The notes: generated from the letters alone by a model not told the origin. A stretch of DNA of 64,000 nucleotides from Elusimicrobiota bacterium (GCA_016928195.1 JAFGLF010000044.1:1-64000), one strand, 5' to 3'; shown: positions 45,359 to 55,361, counted from the first letter of the stretch. A program made the numbers and translations.

Positions 45359-46456
45359 ATGAAAAAAATACCACAGATGGAACCATGGTTTGACGAAAAA
45401 GAACGGACAGCAATGGCTGAGTATCTGAAAGGCGATGCATGGCTTACGGAATTTAAAAAAACCGAAGAGTTCGCAGGTATGATAGCCGGATTCACCGGTG
45501 CAAAACACTGCATTATCGTTAACAACGGCACCATAAGCCTGACGCTGGCCCTTCTGACAGCAGGACTGCAGCCCGGCGACGAGGTCATTGTACCGGATCT
45601 TACAATGATAGCATCCGCCAACTGCGCCAAGATGATAGGAGCTAAACCTGTTTTTGCAGACATAGAAAAGAAAACTCTCTGTCTTGACCTTGAAAAAGCA
45701 GAAGAAAAACTTACCCCGAAAACCAGGGCGCTTATTTATGTTTCATACAACGGCAGATGCGGTGATATAAATGCAGTTAAGAATTTTTGCGGAAAAAATA
45801 ATCTTTTCTTTCTGGAGGACGCAGCACAATCACTCGGTTCCTGTTACGGTAAAACGCATCTTGGGAGAATAGGCGATATCGGCTCATTTTCCTTCAGCGT
45901 TCCCAAGGTAATAACAACCGGTCAGGGCGGAGCACTTATAACCGATAACGATAAAACCGCAGAAACCTTAAAACGTATAAAGGACTTCGGAAGAACACGG
46001 GGCGGAATAGATTTACATGATTTCATAGGATATAATTCAAAATTCACCGATTTACAGGCGGTAATCGGTATAGAACAGATGAAAAAACTGCCCTCACGCA
46101 TTAAACGTAAAAAAGAGATCTGCCGGCTTTATATTAAACTCCTTTCACAGATACCGGAGGTGGAACTGATACCGACCAACCTGGATGAAACCCTTCTCTG
46201 GTTTATAGATATTTATGTGCCAGACCCTGACAAGCTTCAGGTATTTCTCAAAGAAAAGGGCATCGGAACAAGACGGGACTATCCGCCCATTCATTCGCAG
46301 AAAGCCTATAACCTGAATGAACATTATCCGGTAACGGAAGATTATTCCTCGCGCGGACTATGGATTCCATCATCCAGTAAACTTACGGATGATGATATTA
46401 AGTACGTATGCGGCTGTATATCCGAATTTTATAAAAATAATAAATCCGGGAGTTAA
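45359..46456 (+). CDS. DegT/DnrJ/EryC1/StrS sugar aminotransferase
   Basis: The 365-residue protein keeps the PLP lysine in SVPKVITTGQGG, unlike its His-type relative at 12240, together with VNNGTISLTLAL, VPDLTMIASANC and LEDAAQSLGS. It should transfer an amino group to a keto sugar, as in PerA-type GDP-perosamine synthases; with Gmd-like activity upstream, a GDP-4-amino-4,6-dideoxy sugar is a plausible product. It is followed by a GT2 after three bases. Confidence 0.87.
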   Translation: MKKIPQMEPWFDEKERTAMAEYLKGDAWLTEFKKTEEFAGMIAGFTGAKHCIIVNNGTISLTLALLTAGLQPGDEVIVPDLTMIASANCAKMIGAKPVFADIEKKTLCLDLEKAEEKLTPKTRALIYVSYNGRCGDINAVKNFCGKNNLFFLEDAAQSLGSCYGKTHLGRIGDIGSFSFSVPKVITTGQGGALITDNDKTAETLKRIKDFGRTRGGIDLHDFIGYNSKFTDLQAVIGIEQMKKLPSRIKRKKEICRLYIKLLSQIPEVELIPTNLDETLLWFIDIYVPDPDKLQVFLKEKGIGTRRDYPPIHSQKAYNLNEHYPVTEDYSSRGLWIPSSSKLTDDDIKYVCGCISEFYKNNKSGS

Positions 46457-46459
46457 AAA

Positions 46460-47155
46460 ATGAAAGTCTCAGTAATAATACCTACTTTGGAAGAGGCAGG
46501 CTGTATAGGAAAATTATTATCGGAAATTCCCAAAGATATAATTGACGAAATTATAGTTGTAGACGGACATTCAAAAGACGGCACGGCAGATATAGTCCGC
46601 AACATGGGACATAAGGTTATTATGCAGGAAGGTCATGGCTACGGCGGTGCCTTTATACAGGGGGTAAATGCCTCTGCAGGAGATGTGGTGGTCCTTATGG
46701 ATGCGGACGGTTCACAAAATCCTAAGGATATTTCCAAACTTCTTAAAAAACTAAACGAGGGGTATGACTGTGTTTTTGCAAGCAGATATACAATAGAATC
46801 GCACAGCGAGGATGATACTCTTGTAAGGTCATTCGGGAACTGGTTAATCACCCTGCTGGTCAATGTACTGTTTCATGTAAGGACAAGCGACAGTTTGTTC
46901 CTTTTTACAGCCATCCGGAAGGATATCTTTTATAAGTTAGGTGCGGGTTCGCATGGATTCGAATTCTGCGTTGAAGTATTGTTAAAGGCATGTGTCGGAA
47001 AATACAAACTCGGCGAAATACCGTCAACAGAAAGAAAAAGATATTCCGGAAGGTCCAAAGTGAGGGCTCTGCTTCACGGGTTTAAAATCATAAAATCCAT
47101 TATTTACTGGAGACTTAAACTCAGAAAAAAAATAAAGAGTCCTAAAATACCATGA
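46460..47155 (+). CDS. Family 2 glycosyltransferase (DPM1-like)
   Basis: The 231-residue protein has VSVIIPTLEEAGCIGKLL, VVDGHSKDGT, LMDADGSQNPKDI and ASRYTIESHSEDDTLVRSFGNW, close to the 32235 GT2. It ends in a basic tail (KLRKKIKSPK). Probably synthesises a polyprenyl-phosphate sugar used by the GT39-type enzymes downstream. Overlaps the next gene by four bases. Confidence 0.86.
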   Translation: MKVSVIIPTLEEAGCIGKLLSEIPKDIIDEIIVVDGHSKDGTADIVRNMGHKVIMQEGHGYGGAFIQGVNASAGDVVVLMDADGSQNPKDISKLLKKLNEGYDCVFASRYTIESHSEDDTLVRSFGNWLITLLVNVLFHVRTSDSLFLFTAIRKDIFYKLGAGSHGFEFCVEVLLKACVGKYKLGEIPSTERKRYSGRSKVRALLHGFKIIKSIIYWRLKLRKKIKSPKIP

Positions 47156-47829
47156 CGAAACTCACAAATGATGAGTTCAGGAAACGGTTTGACGGGATAG
47201 CATCTGTATACAGCGAAATTTTAAACCCGTATATGATTTACAGAAGAAGTTCGGAGCTTCTTCTGTCTGCAAAGGGAAAAATACTCGAAGTCGGAGCAGG
47301 AACGGGAAACATTACATCGTTTCTGAAGGATTTTTCAAATGTAACGCTTTCGGATATATCCGAAAAAATGTGTGAAACCGCCAGGAAAAAACATAACTGC
47401 AGTGTCGTTTGCTGTGATGCAGAAAAACTGAAGTTTCCGGATGACACGTTCGATACGGTCATAGCATCCGAAGTCATATACTATCTCGACCATCCGGATC
47501 TTTTCATAAAAGAAGCTTTGCGGGTTTTGAAAAAAGGGGGAATGCTTTTAATATCATCGGCAAACGACGATATGCGCATATACGACATAATAAGAAACAT
47601 GGTGAGGGCACTGGGTATTAAACGCATGTATTTTGATGACGGCAACCGCAGGTTTATAAAACTTGAAAATATACTTAAGCTTCTGGCAGAAAACGGTTTT
47701 ACCGTTAAAAAAGCAAAGAAAATAGTGCCGATTCCTTCTAAATTATTTCATAAAGTAAATCTTGTTCTGGAAGATACGTTCCTGAATTACTTCGGAACTT
47801 TTATTATTGTTATAGCAGAAAAAATTTAA
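47152..47829 (+). CDS. Class I SAM-dependent methyltransferase
   Basis: The 225-residue protein has SAM motif I ILEVGAGTGNITSFL (about residues 43-57), VTLSDISEKM, FDTVIASEVIYYLDHP and LRVLKKGGMLLISS, the Methyltransf_11 pattern. ATG overlaps the GT2 stop. Likely methylates a sugar or lipid intermediate. Confidence 0.86.
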   Translation: MTKLTNDEFRKRFDGIASVYSEILNPYMIYRRSSELLLSAKGKILEVGAGTGNITSFLKDFSNVTLSDISEKMCETARKKHNCSVVCCDAEKLKFPDDTFDTVIASEVIYYLDHPDLFIKEALRVLKKGGMLLISSANDDMRIYDIIRNMVRALGIKRMYFDDGNRRFIKLENILKLLAENGFTVKKAKKIVPIPSKLFHKVNLVLEDTFLNYFGTFIIVIAEKI

Positions 47830-47843
47830 CGGGTGAAAAAATC

Positions 47844-48791
47844 ATGAAATTTAAAAAAATTGTTGTTACCGGCGGATTTGGGTTTCTGGGAAAGAATGTT
47901 GTCAGTGTATTAAAAAAAGAAGAACATGAATATGAAGTTTTCCCATGCAGCAGAAAAACAGGAGTGGATATCCGCGACCTTGAAAAAACCACAAGTTATC
48001 TTAAAAAAATAAATCCGGATATAGTAATTCACTGCGCAGCACACGTAGGAGGTATTGCATATAACGAACTTTATCCGGTAGAGGTCTTCGAAGATAATAC
48101 CATTATCGGAATGAATATAGTCAAGGCATCCGTCAGTGCGGGAATCAGGCATTTCCTGGATGTTATGCCTAACTGTACATATCCGGGCGCACTAAACGAA
48201 TACGAGGAATCCTTATGGTGGGACGGTCCTATGCATGAATCCGTACTTACATACGGACTCCCCAGAAAAATGCTCTGGGGCTCCTGTTTTGCCTACGGTA
48301 AAAAACATGATTTTAAAGCCCTGCATTTAATCTTACCCAATATGTACGGACCGGACGACCACTTTGAACCGATACGTTCGCATGCTCTCGGAGCGCTGAT
48401 AGCAAAAATAGTGGATGCAAAAATGAAAAACCTTCCCAGTGTGGAAATCTGGGGGACAGGAAAACCCGTACGCGAATGGCTGTATGTAAAGGACACCGCC
48501 GACTGTATCACCAAGGTTTTAATTAACTGGGACAAATTCGAACATAACGAACTCGTAAATATCGGCATTAAAGCCGGAATATCCGTTAAGGACATGGCAG
48601 AACTGATAAAAGAAATAACCGGCTGGAAGGGAAAGTTCATATACTTAACCGATAAACCCGACGGAGCAATGAAAAAAATATTAAGAGCCGACAAGATGAA
48701 GAAAAAACTGAACTGGGAACCGCCCACATCATTACGGGACGGTATTGCCGAAACTATAAAGGATTATATCTCAAAACATTATAAAAAGTAA
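47844..48791 (+). CDS. GDP-L-fucose synthase-like SDR with altered Ser/Lys
   Basis: The 315-residue protein matches the WcaG/Fcl family (TGGFGFLGKNVV, CAAHVGGIAYN, LPNMYGPDDHF, WGTGKPVREWLYVKD). It keeps the family Cys (Cys111), Tyr (Tyr137) and His (His180), but the Ser107 position is Pro109 and the YxxxK lysine is Arg141 (YGLPRK, with Lys one residue later). This is the mirror image of the fusion at 20829. It may be an active 3,5-epimerase with weakened reductase chemistry. It lies 14 bases after the methyltransferase. Confidence 0.8.
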   Translation: MKFKKIVVTGGFGFLGKNVVSVLKKEEHEYEVFPCSRKTGVDIRDLEKTTSYLKKINPDIVIHCAAHVGGIAYNELYPVEVFEDNTIIGMNIVKASVSAGIRHFLDVMPNCTYPGALNEYEESLWWDGPMHESVLTYGLPRKMLWGSCFAYGKKHDFKALHLILPNMYGPDDHFEPIRSHALGALIAKIVDAKMKNLPSVEIWGTGKPVREWLYVKDTADCITKVLINWDKFEHNELVNIGIKAGISVKDMAELIKEITGWKGKFIYLTDKPDGAMKKILRADKMKKKLNWEPPTSLRDGIAETIKDYISKHYKK

Positions 48792-48792
48792 C

Positions 48793-50457
48793 ATGCAAAA
48801 AAAATCTCTGATATTATTAATACTTATAGTAACACTCGGTCTGGTCCTGAGTATCACCGGAATCCGCTGGGGACTAATGACATCAAAATACTTCCATGCT
48901 GCAGCTTATGCACCGGATGAATCGGAAGTTATTAAGGCAATAGGCGAAATGGACCCTTCAAAACTCGATTTCAGAATGAAAAGCTTAATGGCTACTACCA
49001 AGGGAACATTTCATCCTTATATGCTTGCTGCATGGATAAAAACCGCTTCAATATTCGGACTGGTAAAACTCTCCTCTTCATTCGATTATTATAAGGCAAA
49101 TCCCAACGAACTGGTAAAACTGTATGTTACAGGCCGAAGCATGTCGGTATTCTTCGGAGCATTGCTTGTAATTCTGCTTTTCTTTCTGGCAAAAAATCTC
49201 TATGGTGATTATAAAATCGCTCTCCTTTCGGCTCTTCTGCTTGCAATCTCTCCTATACATTCCATATGGACTCATTACATAAGTACAGACCCTCTGCTTG
49301 TATTCGAAGTATGCCTTATCTTCTTAATGAGCCTTTACATTTTAAAAGAGGGGGGAGACAGTAAAAAACCATACTTAATTACGGGAATCCTGGTAGGAAT
49401 CGCAGGTTCGACAAAGCACAGTATAGTACCGATAGTCATAATACCGGTTCTGGCACATATTTTGGGCGGAAAAAAATTATCGGATAAAAGACTTCTTTTC
49501 TATTTACTCCTGACGCCTGTCGGGTATGCAATAGGAAACCCTTTCAGTGTTATAGACCCGAAAGCTTTTATCCTTGCAATGCGCGACTCCGTAACCATCA
49601 ATATAACACCTGACCCTAAAACAAACTTACTGGACGGCCTTGGACCCCAGCCTCAGCTGCTTTATTATTTAACCGTTGCGCCGAAATACAATCTCGGCAT
49701 TCCTCTTGCAGTCCTTTCGCTTGCCGGAGTTATCTTTGCTTTTATCAAGAGGGAAAAAACCGATATTCTTATCCTTGCATGGATAATTATATTCTGGGTA
49801 TTCATATCTTTTGCTTCGCCGTGGCAGATAGTGCACTGGCAGTTCCCTTATATTCCTTTTTTATGTATCCTGTCCGCAAGGTTTGCTGTTTATGCGTTCC
49901 GGTATACAAAAAAATATATAAAGATACTTGCAGTTACGGTCTTTTCACTTATCTGCCTGTATACATTCTTCTATTCTGCTGCGTATATAAAAATGATGAC
50001 AGAAAAGGACATAAGGGACGAGGCATCGGAATGGATCGAACAGAATATTCCGGAAGGCAAAAAAATAGCGGTACCGGATGTTTATTTCTGGAACCCCTCG
50101 ATAGTGATGATGCAGTACTGGTATAAGGAAACCGAACCTTTTTATAAAGGAATAAAAAAATATAAAATTTCACAGATAGGATGGCTCCTTAAAAACCTTA
50201 AAAGAGAAAATCCGGATTATGTTATTCTGGCGGATTTCGAGTATTATCCGATTCTTAAATTAAAAAGCAAATATGCGCATCCGGAAGTACTGCCTTTCTT
50301 AGAGGAAATTATGCAGAGCGGCCTGTATATTCAGATTAAAAAATTCGAGAAACGTCCTGAGTTATTCGGAATTACGGCAATCGGCGGTTTCTTTCCTCCT
50401 GAACTGAGGATGGTAAATCCGACCATACTTGTTTATGCAAGAACAAACAAAAGATAA
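48793..50457 (+). CDS. GT39/PMT-like membrane glycosyltransferase, copy 1
   Basis: The 554-residue protein starts with a membrane helix and the first extracytoplasmic loop YAPDESEVI, which resembles the acidic DE motif of ArnT/PMT enzymes, then ~11 hydrophobic segments with LSALLLAISPIHSIWTHYISTD and a C-terminal periplasmic domain (EWIEQNIPEGKKIAVPD). These GT-C enzymes move sugars from polyprenyl phosphate to an acceptor on the periplasmic side. Paralogue at 51330. Confidence 0.82.
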   Translation: MQKKSLILLILIVTLGLVLSITGIRWGLMTSKYFHAAAYAPDESEVIKAIGEMDPSKLDFRMKSLMATTKGTFHPYMLAAWIKTASIFGLVKLSSSFDYYKANPNELVKLYVTGRSMSVFFGALLVILLFFLAKNLYGDYKIALLSALLLAISPIHSIWTHYISTDPLLVFEVCLIFLMSLYILKEGGDSKKPYLITGILVGIAGSTKHSIVPIVIIPVLAHILGGKKLSDKRLLFYLLLTPVGYAIGNPFSVIDPKAFILAMRDSVTINITPDPKTNLLDGLGPQPQLLYYLTVAPKYNLGIPLAVLSLAGVIFAFIKREKTDILILAWIIIFWVFISFASPWQIVHWQFPYIPFLCILSARFAVYAFRYTKKYIKILAVTVFSLICLYTFFYSAAYIKMMTEKDIRDEASEWIEQNIPEGKKIAVPDVYFWNPSIVMMQYWYKETEPFYKGIKKYKISQIGWLLKNLKRENPDYVILADFEYYPILKLKSKYAHPEVLPFLEEIMQSGLYIQIKKFEKRPELFGITAIGGFFPPELRMVNPTILVYARTNKR

Positions 50458-51151
50458 TATAGATTTTTTTGCCTACGAAGCATTGAGAGCATTTGCCCTG
50501 ACCCATAATTACAATAAGTGGATTTATGAAATATTCCGTCCCTATATAGGCAATCGTATCCTGGAAGTGGGATGCGGAACAGGAAATCTGACCAAGTACT
50601 TTTTCAACTCCTGCAAACATATGATAGGGATAGATTCCTCTTCCTTCTTTCTTAAACATTTGCAGATAGATCATCCGGAACTGGAACTATACAATTTCGA
50701 TATTACAGACGACAAAATATTATCCCTTTCTAACAAAAACATAGATACAATAGCTTCAGTCAATGTTCTTGAACATGTAAAGGACGAGGAAAAAGCACTG
50801 AGTCACATGTATAATTTACTTACAGCCGGAGGCCATTTACTGCTGTTTGTTCCTGCTTTAAGCTGGCTTTTCGGTTCACTTGACGAAAATGCAAAACATT
50901 ACAGAAGATACAACAAAAAATCCTTAAAACAAAAACTTGAAAAAATCGGCTTCAAGGTTGAAGATATATTCTTCAGTAATTTTCTCGGTATATTCGGATG
51001 GTTTATCAACGGTAAAATACTAAAAAGAAAAACTTTTCCGATTGTTCAGCCGATTTTATTCGATAAATTCGTTCCGCTTTTGACAAAATTCGAAAAAAAT
51101 TTCAGAATACCGGTCGGAATGAATTTAATAGCAATAGCAAAAAAAATATGA
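50435..51151 (+). CDS. Class I SAM-dependent methyltransferase
   Basis: ATG 50435 is chosen; TTG 50429 is two codons upstream. It overlaps the GT39 gene. The ~238-residue protein has ILEVGCGTGNLTKYF, MIGIDSSSFFL, IDTIASVNVLEHVKDEEKAL and LLTAGGHLLLFVPALSWLFGSLDENAKHYRRY, a pattern common for methyltransferases of glycan loci. Its stop is inside a perfect 28-bp palindrome. Confidence 0.85.
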   Translation: MQEQTKDNIDFFAYEALRAFALTHNYNKWIYEIFRPYIGNRILEVGCGTGNLTKYFFNSCKHMIGIDSSSFFLKHLQIDHPELELYNFDITDDKILSLSNKNIDTIASVNVLEHVKDEEKALSHMYNLLTAGGHLLLFVPALSWLFGSLDENAKHYRRYNKKSLKQKLEKIGFKVEDIFFSNFLGIFGWFINGKILKRKTFPIVQPILFDKFVPLLTKFEKNFRIPVGMNLIAIAKKI

Positions 51152-51177
51152 GATTGTTGTCTGCAGACAACAATCTC
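51150..51177. repeat. Perfect 28-bp palindrome over the methyltransferase stop codon
   Basis: Arms gagattgttgtctg and cagacaacaatctc meet without a loop, centred on ctgcag. The last two bases of the stop codon are part of the palindrome. It is followed by gattacggtgat/gattacagtgat repeats (51179-51300), not by T residues. Confidence 0.8.
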
Positions 51178-51296
51178 TGATTACGGTGATAAAGTCACCG
51201 ATTACAGTGATAATCTGATAGTGTCGATAAAATTCCGATTACGGCGATACGACCTTTCCGTATCGTTGGTATCATTTGTTTATCGCTGGAATCAAG

Positions 51297-51320
51297 ACCG
51301 TTGAGGACTTTTTCAACGGT
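51297..51320. repeat. Hairpin in the leader of the second GT39 gene
   Basis: accgttga and tcaacggt flank a short T-rich loop, just before ATG 51330. Its presence in the frame starting at 51276 argues for the later start. Confidence 0.55.
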
Positions 51321-51329
51321 ATCAAAAAA

Positions 51330-52955
51330 ATGAAAAGATATTTAATACTGATTATTTTACTCATAGGTTTGTTCTTAAGGCTGTATGGAATAAAATGGGG
51401 ACTTCCCGATAAAGAACATTTTTATTCATACTATCCTGACGAATACAATACTATCCACACGCTCCAGACGGTTAACCCGGGTAAACTTGACTTTACTCCG
51501 CCTGTCCCTATGGGGAATCCTACATTTTTCTATTTTCTGGTCGGTTTTTTTGCAAAAGCAGCATCTCTGCCGGGACTGCTAACTCTGACCCAGTCCAAAC
51601 AGTTTTATCTTTATCATCCGGAAGAATACGCAAAGATATACCTGACAGGCAGAATACTGGCGGCAATTATGGGAGTACTTACCGTCTACCTTGTCTACCT
51701 TATAGGAAAAAAATTCTATTCCGAAAAAACGGGATTACTGGCAGGCGCTCTATTCAGTATCGTTCCTTTAAATGTGGTCTGTTCCCATTATATGGAACCC
51801 GGCGTGGCAGTAACATTCTGGCTTACCCTGACCATGTTTTTCTGTTTATCCATTATCTACACAGGCACACAGAAATGGTACATACTCTCGGGTATTTCCC
51901 TGGGACTGGCAATCGGCTCAAAATATACAGCCATTCCGTTCGGTTCCATAGTACTGCTGGCACATCTGCTGAACTGTTACAAACCCGGAATATCCTTAAA
52001 GGATATTTCAAAAAAACTGCTGGATAAAAAAATATTTCTGTTTTTATTAATGACTGTTATCTTTTTCATAATAGGGGTGCCTTACTCCGTCCTGGATATT
52101 CCGACATTTAAATATAATATGTCCGTATTCTTCGATGCTGCGACAAAAGGCACAGGCAGCTGCTTTAAAATAAACTGGCTTTATCCTATAACAAACATCC
52201 TTTATTACAGCATAGGACCGTTTATTCTGGTACTGGCGGTCGGGGGTGTAATATTCGCAGTTATTAAAAGAGAAAAAGCAGACCTGCTTCTTCTGGCATG
52301 GATACTTTTGTACTACTATATTCAGGCACAGTCCGGATATAAGATTGCAAGGTATCAAAACGAATACCTGCCGTTTTTAATAATACTTGCCGCAAGATTT
52401 ATTTTTTATTTTAAAGACCGTATCGGAAAATATGCCGTCAATACAATAATAGTTTTATCGATACTGATAACCTCAATATATACTTTATCATATACAAACA
52501 TGATGACAAAGCCGTCACCGCAGGATACCGCCTCATTATGGATAAAAGATAATATTCCTCAGGGAAGCAAAATAGGCGTAATCAGAAAACCTTACTATTA
52601 TTCTCCTCCTGTTATAAATATGAAATATTATGCTCTGAGCAGGTATCAGGAGAATCCGGAATATAACAAGCCCGGTTATAAAATCACCGACCTTGACTAT
52701 ACTCCGGCCAAGCTGGACAAGGAAAAACCGGAATATATAGTTACTTCCGAATTCGAATATCTGCACAATCTGCCTCCGGGTCCGGACACCGAAGCATTTA
52801 TTGACAAAATTTTTTCTTCCGGAAAATATAAAGAAATAAAACGTTTTGAGCTGTCACCCAGTTTCCTGATGTTTTCATTCGATAAAAAAGTTTCGTGGCC
52901 GCTTGACTGGAAAATGCCCTGTGCCACAATACTGATACTAAAAAGAACCAAGTAA
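51330..52955 (+). CDS. GT39/PMT-like membrane glycosyltransferase, copy 2
   Basis: ATG 51330 (MKRYLILIILLIGLFLRLYGIKWGLP) is preferred over the in-frame start at 51276, whose codons are repeat sequence. The ~541-residue paralogue of the 48793 gene has YYPDEYNTI in the first loop, LLAGALFSIVPLNVVCSHYMEP and the C-terminal SLWIKDNIPQGSKIGVI domain. Paired copies bracket a methyltransferase, suggesting sequential addition of two sugars or substituents. Confidence 0.82.
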   Translation: MKRYLILIILLIGLFLRLYGIKWGLPDKEHFYSYYPDEYNTIHTLQTVNPGKLDFTPPVPMGNPTFFYFLVGFFAKAASLPGLLTLTQSKQFYLYHPEEYAKIYLTGRILAAIMGVLTVYLVYLIGKKFYSEKTGLLAGALFSIVPLNVVCSHYMEPGVAVTFWLTLTMFFCLSIIYTGTQKWYILSGISLGLAIGSKYTAIPFGSIVLLAHLLNCYKPGISLKDISKKLLDKKIFLFLLMTVIFFIIGVPYSVLDIPTFKYNMSVFFDAATKGTGSCFKINWLYPITNILYYSIGPFILVLAVGGVIFAVIKREKADLLLLAWILLYYYIQAQSGYKIARYQNEYLPFLIILAARFIFYFKDRIGKYAVNTIIVLSILITSIYTLSYTNMMTKPSPQDTASLWIKDNIPQGSKIGVIRKPYYYSPPVINMKYYALSRYQENPEYNKPGYKITDLDYTPAKLDKEKPEYIVTSEFEYLHNLPPGPDTEAFIDKIFSSGKYKEIKRFELSPSFLMFSFDKKVSWPLDWKMPCATILILKRTK

Positions 52956-52965
52956 AGGAGAGCTT

Positions 52966-53943
52966 ATGAAAATAAAAGGTAAAAAAATTTTTCTAACGGG
53001 AGGATATGGTTTTATCGGCAGCGCCTTATGCGAAAGGCTTGTCAAGGATAATAAGTTAATAATATTTGACAATGAACGCAGAAATGCCTTGAAATACACC
53101 AATCTTCTGTCAAATAAAAACATAACAGCCGTCACCGGCGACATACTGGACAAATCATCCTTTAGCGAAACCATACACAAACATAAACCTGACATTGTAA
53201 TCCACCTGGCAGCAATGGCAGGGGTCTCTGACTACTTCCGGCATCCAAAAAAAACAATGGAAGTAAACATGATAGGCACGTATAATGTTCTGGAATCGGT
53301 AAAGGACTTAAAACTTGAAAAGTTTTTAAACTTTTCAACAAGCGAGGTTTACGGACCTTTCATATTCAGGGCAAAGGAAAACGAACCTACTACACAGGGA
53401 GAAGTAAAAATGTCGCGCTGGACATATTCCGTAAGCAAACTCGCAGCAGAACATCTGTGTTTTGCCTATCAGAAGCAGTACAATCTTCCGCTGGTATCAG
53501 TAAGGCCTTTTAATATTTACGGTCCCGGCCAGGTGGGTGAAGGTGCAATAAAGATATTTGCTCCTCTTGCAATGAAAAACAAGGAAATATCCGTCACAGG
53601 CGACGGAAACCAGATAAGGGCATGGTGTTATATAGACGACATGGCGGACGCAGTTATAATGATTCTTGAAAATAACAATGTAATAGGAGAGGTATTTAAC
53701 ATCGGGAACCCAAGGGGGACCATTACTATTCTGGGGCTTGTAGAAAAAATTATCAACCTGACCGGTTCCAGCTCAAAGATAAAATTTATTCCTCATCCCA
53801 ACGAGGATATTGTTCTGCGTGTACCTGATATAAAAAAGGCGGAAAAACTTCTCGGATTCCGTCCTAAAGTAGATTTTGACGAAGGACTGGCACGCACCAT
53901 TGAATGGTATAAAAAGGTAAAGCTTTCCGGAGAGGAAATATGA
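52966..53943 (+). CDS. Extended SDR, nucleotide-sugar epimerase/decarboxylase-like
   Basis: The 325-residue protein has TGGYGFIGSAL, HLAAMAGVSDYFRHP, STSEVYG and the catalytic YSVSK (Tyr, Lys) with a RPFNIYGPGQVGEG block. It resembles UDP-glucose 4-epimerases and related dehydratases; all catalytic residues appear intact. A good Shine-Dalgarno (aaaggaga) precedes ATG. The stop overlaps the next flavoprotein. Confidence 0.85.
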   Translation: MKIKGKKIFLTGGYGFIGSALCERLVKDNKLIIFDNERRNALKYTNLLSNKNITAVTGDILDKSSFSETIHKHKPDIVIHLAAMAGVSDYFRHPKKTMEVNMIGTYNVLESVKDLKLEKFLNFSTSEVYGPFIFRAKENEPTTQGEVKMSRWTYSVSKLAAEHLCFAYQKQYNLPLVSVRPFNIYGPGQVGEGAIKIFAPLAMKNKEISVTGDGNQIRAWCYIDDMADAVIMILENNNVIGEVFNIGNPRGTITILGLVEKIINLTGSSSKIKFIPHPNEDIVLRVPDIKKAEKLLGFRPKVDFDEGLARTIEWYKKVKLSGEEI

Positions 53944-55361
53944 AAACAGCGGTTTTCGGCGCCGGCATAACCGGCTTAAACGCCGCACTAAAATTAAATA
54001 AGAACGGAATCGAACCGGTTATCGTAGAAGAAAAACCCTATGTCGGCGGAATCGCAGCGACAGTAGATATCGACGGCAGAAAGTTTGACCACGGCCCGCA
54101 CGCATATCACTCCAACATTCCGGAGATACTGTCGGAAATTAAAAAACTCGGCGGCGACGAGTTAATGACACGGGGAAAAGAAGTAAGAATTAAATTCAAA
54201 GGCAAATATTACAGGTATCCGCTTGAAGCCACGGATGTCATATTCAAACTAAACCCTTTGCTTGCGTTATCTGCTGTCTGCGGATATTTACTTGTCAATA
54301 TTAAAAATATATTTGTTACGCCGAAAATAGAATCTGCGGAGGACTGGATCATCAGTAAATTCGGTCATACATTATACAGTATCTATTTCGGACCGTATAC
54401 GCAAAAGGTCTGGGGGGTTCCGCCGTCCCAGCTGTCGCATTTGTTCGCCCGGCACAGGATTCCCCATAACAGCCTTACTGAAGTGCTTAAAAAGTCATTT
54501 CTGAAAGGAGCAAGAAAGTTGACCGGCAAAGAACATAAATATTCTCCGCTTGTTATAGAATTTTTTTATCCTAAACACGGCGCAGGTGTTATTCCCGAAC
54601 GGATGTTTCAAAGTATAGACGCAAACAGCAGGACATTTTATCCCAACTCAAAATTGGTTAAATTGAACATAGAAAAAAACAGGATTACTTCGGCAATAAT
54701 AGACACGTCTGAGGGTCAGAAAGAATTAAAAGCCGATAATTATATATCTACAATTCCGATAAATGACCTGGTAAGAACAATATCTCCGGAACCTGACAGT
54801 GAAATACTTTCTGCGGTAAAAGATATCCGCTACAGGTCGATTGCGGTTGTATGTCTCGTAATCGACAAACCTAAAGTTTTCGATTTTGATGCGGAATGGA
54901 TATATTTTACGAACAAAATCTTTAACCGCCTATCCGACATCAAAAACTGCGGAGCGGTAGAAGCAGTGGAAAACGGCAGGACCGGATTAATGGCCGAAAT
55001 AACCTGTAATTACGGTGATGACATATGGAATGCAGATAAAAATGTACTCGTGGACAGGGTAGCCGAAGAACTGCGTCAGGAAAAATTTATAGAGAAAAAG
55101 GATGTAATAGCATCCGGTATTTTAAAAGTCAGGAACGGATACCCTATTTATAATCTGAATTATGAAAAGAATATCGGGAAAATACTGAAATACATTAAGA
55201 CCATAGAAAACCTTATAACAACCGGCAGGCAGGGAATGTTTAAATACGTTGATATGGATGTAGCTATGGAAATGGGGGCGCTGGCGGCAGAACATATTGC
55301 ACAAAAAAAAGAAAAAAACAAACTGCCGGACATCCCGTTCGAAGAAATGCTCTACGCTTAG
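53940..55361 (+). CDS. FAD-dependent UDP-galactopyranose-mutase/protoporphyrinogen-oxidase-like protein
   Basis: The 473-residue protein begins with a dinucleotide-binding fold (FGAGITGLNAALKL) and the amine-oxidase-like PYVGGIAATVDIDGRKFDHGPHAYH, then YFGPYTQKVWGVPPSQLS as in UGM-related sugar flavoproteins, and ends with TTGRQGMFKYVDMDVAME. Family members contract pyranose to furanose rings or oxidise/reduce sugars, but it is clearly not standard Glf. It is coupled to the SDR upstream, which may make its substrate. Confidence 0.8.
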   Translation: MKTAVFGAGITGLNAALKLNKNGIEPVIVEEKPYVGGIAATVDIDGRKFDHGPHAYHSNIPEILSEIKKLGGDELMTRGKEVRIKFKGKYYRYPLEATDVIFKLNPLLALSAVCGYLLVNIKNIFVTPKIESAEDWIISKFGHTLYSIYFGPYTQKVWGVPPSQLSHLFARHRIPHNSLTEVLKKSFLKGARKLTGKEHKYSPLVIEFFYPKHGAGVIPERMFQSIDANSRTFYPNSKLVKLNIEKNRITSAIIDTSEGQKELKADNYISTIPINDLVRTISPEPDSEILSAVKDIRYRSIAVVCLVIDKPKVFDFDAEWIYFTNKIFNRLSDIKNCGAVEAVENGRTGLMAEITCNYGDDIWNADKNVLVDRVAEELRQEKFIEKKDVIASGILKVRNGYPIYNLNYEKNIGKILKYIKTIENLITTGRQGMFKYVDMDVAMEMGALAAEHIAQKKEKNKLPDIPFEEMLYA

